A stretch of DNA of 17,431 nt from contig CAZBQG010000073.1 of the NCBI GenBank assembly GCA_964493945.1, positions 1 to 17,431 of the forward strand, read 5' to 3'. This DNA is from CAZBQG01 sp964493945. Lineage in GTDB: Bacteria; Pseudomonadota; Alphaproteobacteria; Rhodospirillales; UBA2165. Made by a program: the position numbers and the translations under genes. Each line of letters begins with the position of its first letter. Positions within the stretch are counted from its first letter, which is position 1. Under the pieces are notes generated by a model. It worked only from the letters and a program-made list of their open reading frames with translations, was not told the origin of the DNA and made no database searches. Positions 17,209 to 17,431 of this stretch are shown here, piece after piece.

Positions 17209-17431
17209 GACATTGCCCGGCCTCAGCGAAGATGAAGGCGGGCGCCGGCGCTCCCTGTCCCCCATCACCCGGCGCATTCTGGCGGTCAATATCCTGGCCC
17301 TGGCCGTCCTGGTGATCGGGCTATTATATGTGGGGCGCTATCGCCAGGGGCTGATCGCCAGCGAAGTGGCCGCCCTGGGCGGTCCAGGCCCATCTTGTGG
17401 CGCAGGTTCTCCAGGTTGGTCGGTGTGGCCT
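17186..17431 (+). CDS. chvG: ChvG-type sensor histidine kinase, N-terminal fragment, apparent frameshift
   Basis: Only the first ~60 reliable codons are in the window. From ATG 17186 the frame reads MRIWKPGKTLPGLSEDEGG, then SPITRRILAVNILALAVLVI, the first membrane segment typical of ChvG, then GLLYVGRYRQGLIASEVAAL. After that the frame gives a Gly/Pro/Ser/Cys-rich stretch unlike the family. Removing one G from GGG at 17377-17379 gives ALAVQAHLVAQVLQVGR, which fits a ChvG periplasmic start (LIxxEVAAL plus hydrophilic helix). So there is a one-base insertion, most simply a sequencing error near the end of the data, or a real mutation. An in-frame TTG at 17213 is an alternative start. The rest of the kinase lies past the window edge. 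Confidence 0.78.
   Translation, partial: MRIWKPGKTLPGLSEDEGGRRRSLSPITRRILAVNILALAVLVIGLLYVGRYRQGLIASEVAALGGPGPSCGAGSPGWSVWP

Noticed and set aside
17370..17400. Programmed ribosomal frameshift in chvG
   Set aside because: There is no slippery heptamer, stem-loop or precedent in ChvG; a one-base error explains it more simply.

Overview
This window comes from an alphaproteobacterium, probably of the Rhodospirillales type, judging by protein families. The supporting genes are a 180-kDa-class NAD-glutamate dehydrogenase, a DUF3775 protein, the ChvI/ChvG two-component pair, a HugZ-like flavin-binding protein and a GTP-dependent PEP carboxykinase. The DNA is GC-rich. No tRNA, rRNA, CRISPR array, insertion sequence or prophage gene was recognised.

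Layout. Positions 1-180 hold no gene but contain a structured repeat. Positions 181-5651 (minus strand) are a giant NAD-dependent glutamate dehydrogenase followed directly by a SIS-domain sugar-phosphate isomerase. Diverging from them at 5788 is a small tail-anchored membrane protein, then a TPR-glycosyltransferase whose coding signal starts upstream of its first ordinary start codon. A DUF3775 gene converges on it, with the two stop codons sharing a CTAG. At 8531-8556 a perfect 11-bp palindrome, resembling a SlyA box at its core, sits in the promoter of a marR-emrA pair. No EmrB-type transporter follows.

Positions 10159-13157 look degraded. A UbiD-family decarboxylase gene carries an amber stop at an expected tryptophan and a one-base frameshift. 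It abuts, head to head at its start codon, a molybdenum hydroxylase gene that lacks its 5' portion. Next comes an intact 63-residue cysteine-rich protein with a TTG start, a perfect ribosome-binding site and a strong terminator. It combines a desulforedoxin-like cysteine pattern with a second cluster of possible metal ligands.

The right end carries GTP-type PEP carboxykinase and a HugZ-like protein on the minus strand, divergent from chvI-chvG. This resembles the rhizobial pckA-chvI-chvG locus, but with the unrelated GTP enzyme in place of ATP-type PckA. The start of chvG seems to contain a one-base insertion.

The main non-coding discovery is a ~90-bp repeat present twice (77-163 and 13493-13584), each time 3' of a minus-strand gene and in the same orientation. 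The two copies differ by paired substitutions that preserve two hairpins. I did not find a convincing new multi-gene system. The best leads are this repeat, the small metalloprotein, the marR palindrome, the 22-bp-spaced direct repeats before chvI, and the UbiD/molybdenum hydroxylase junction.
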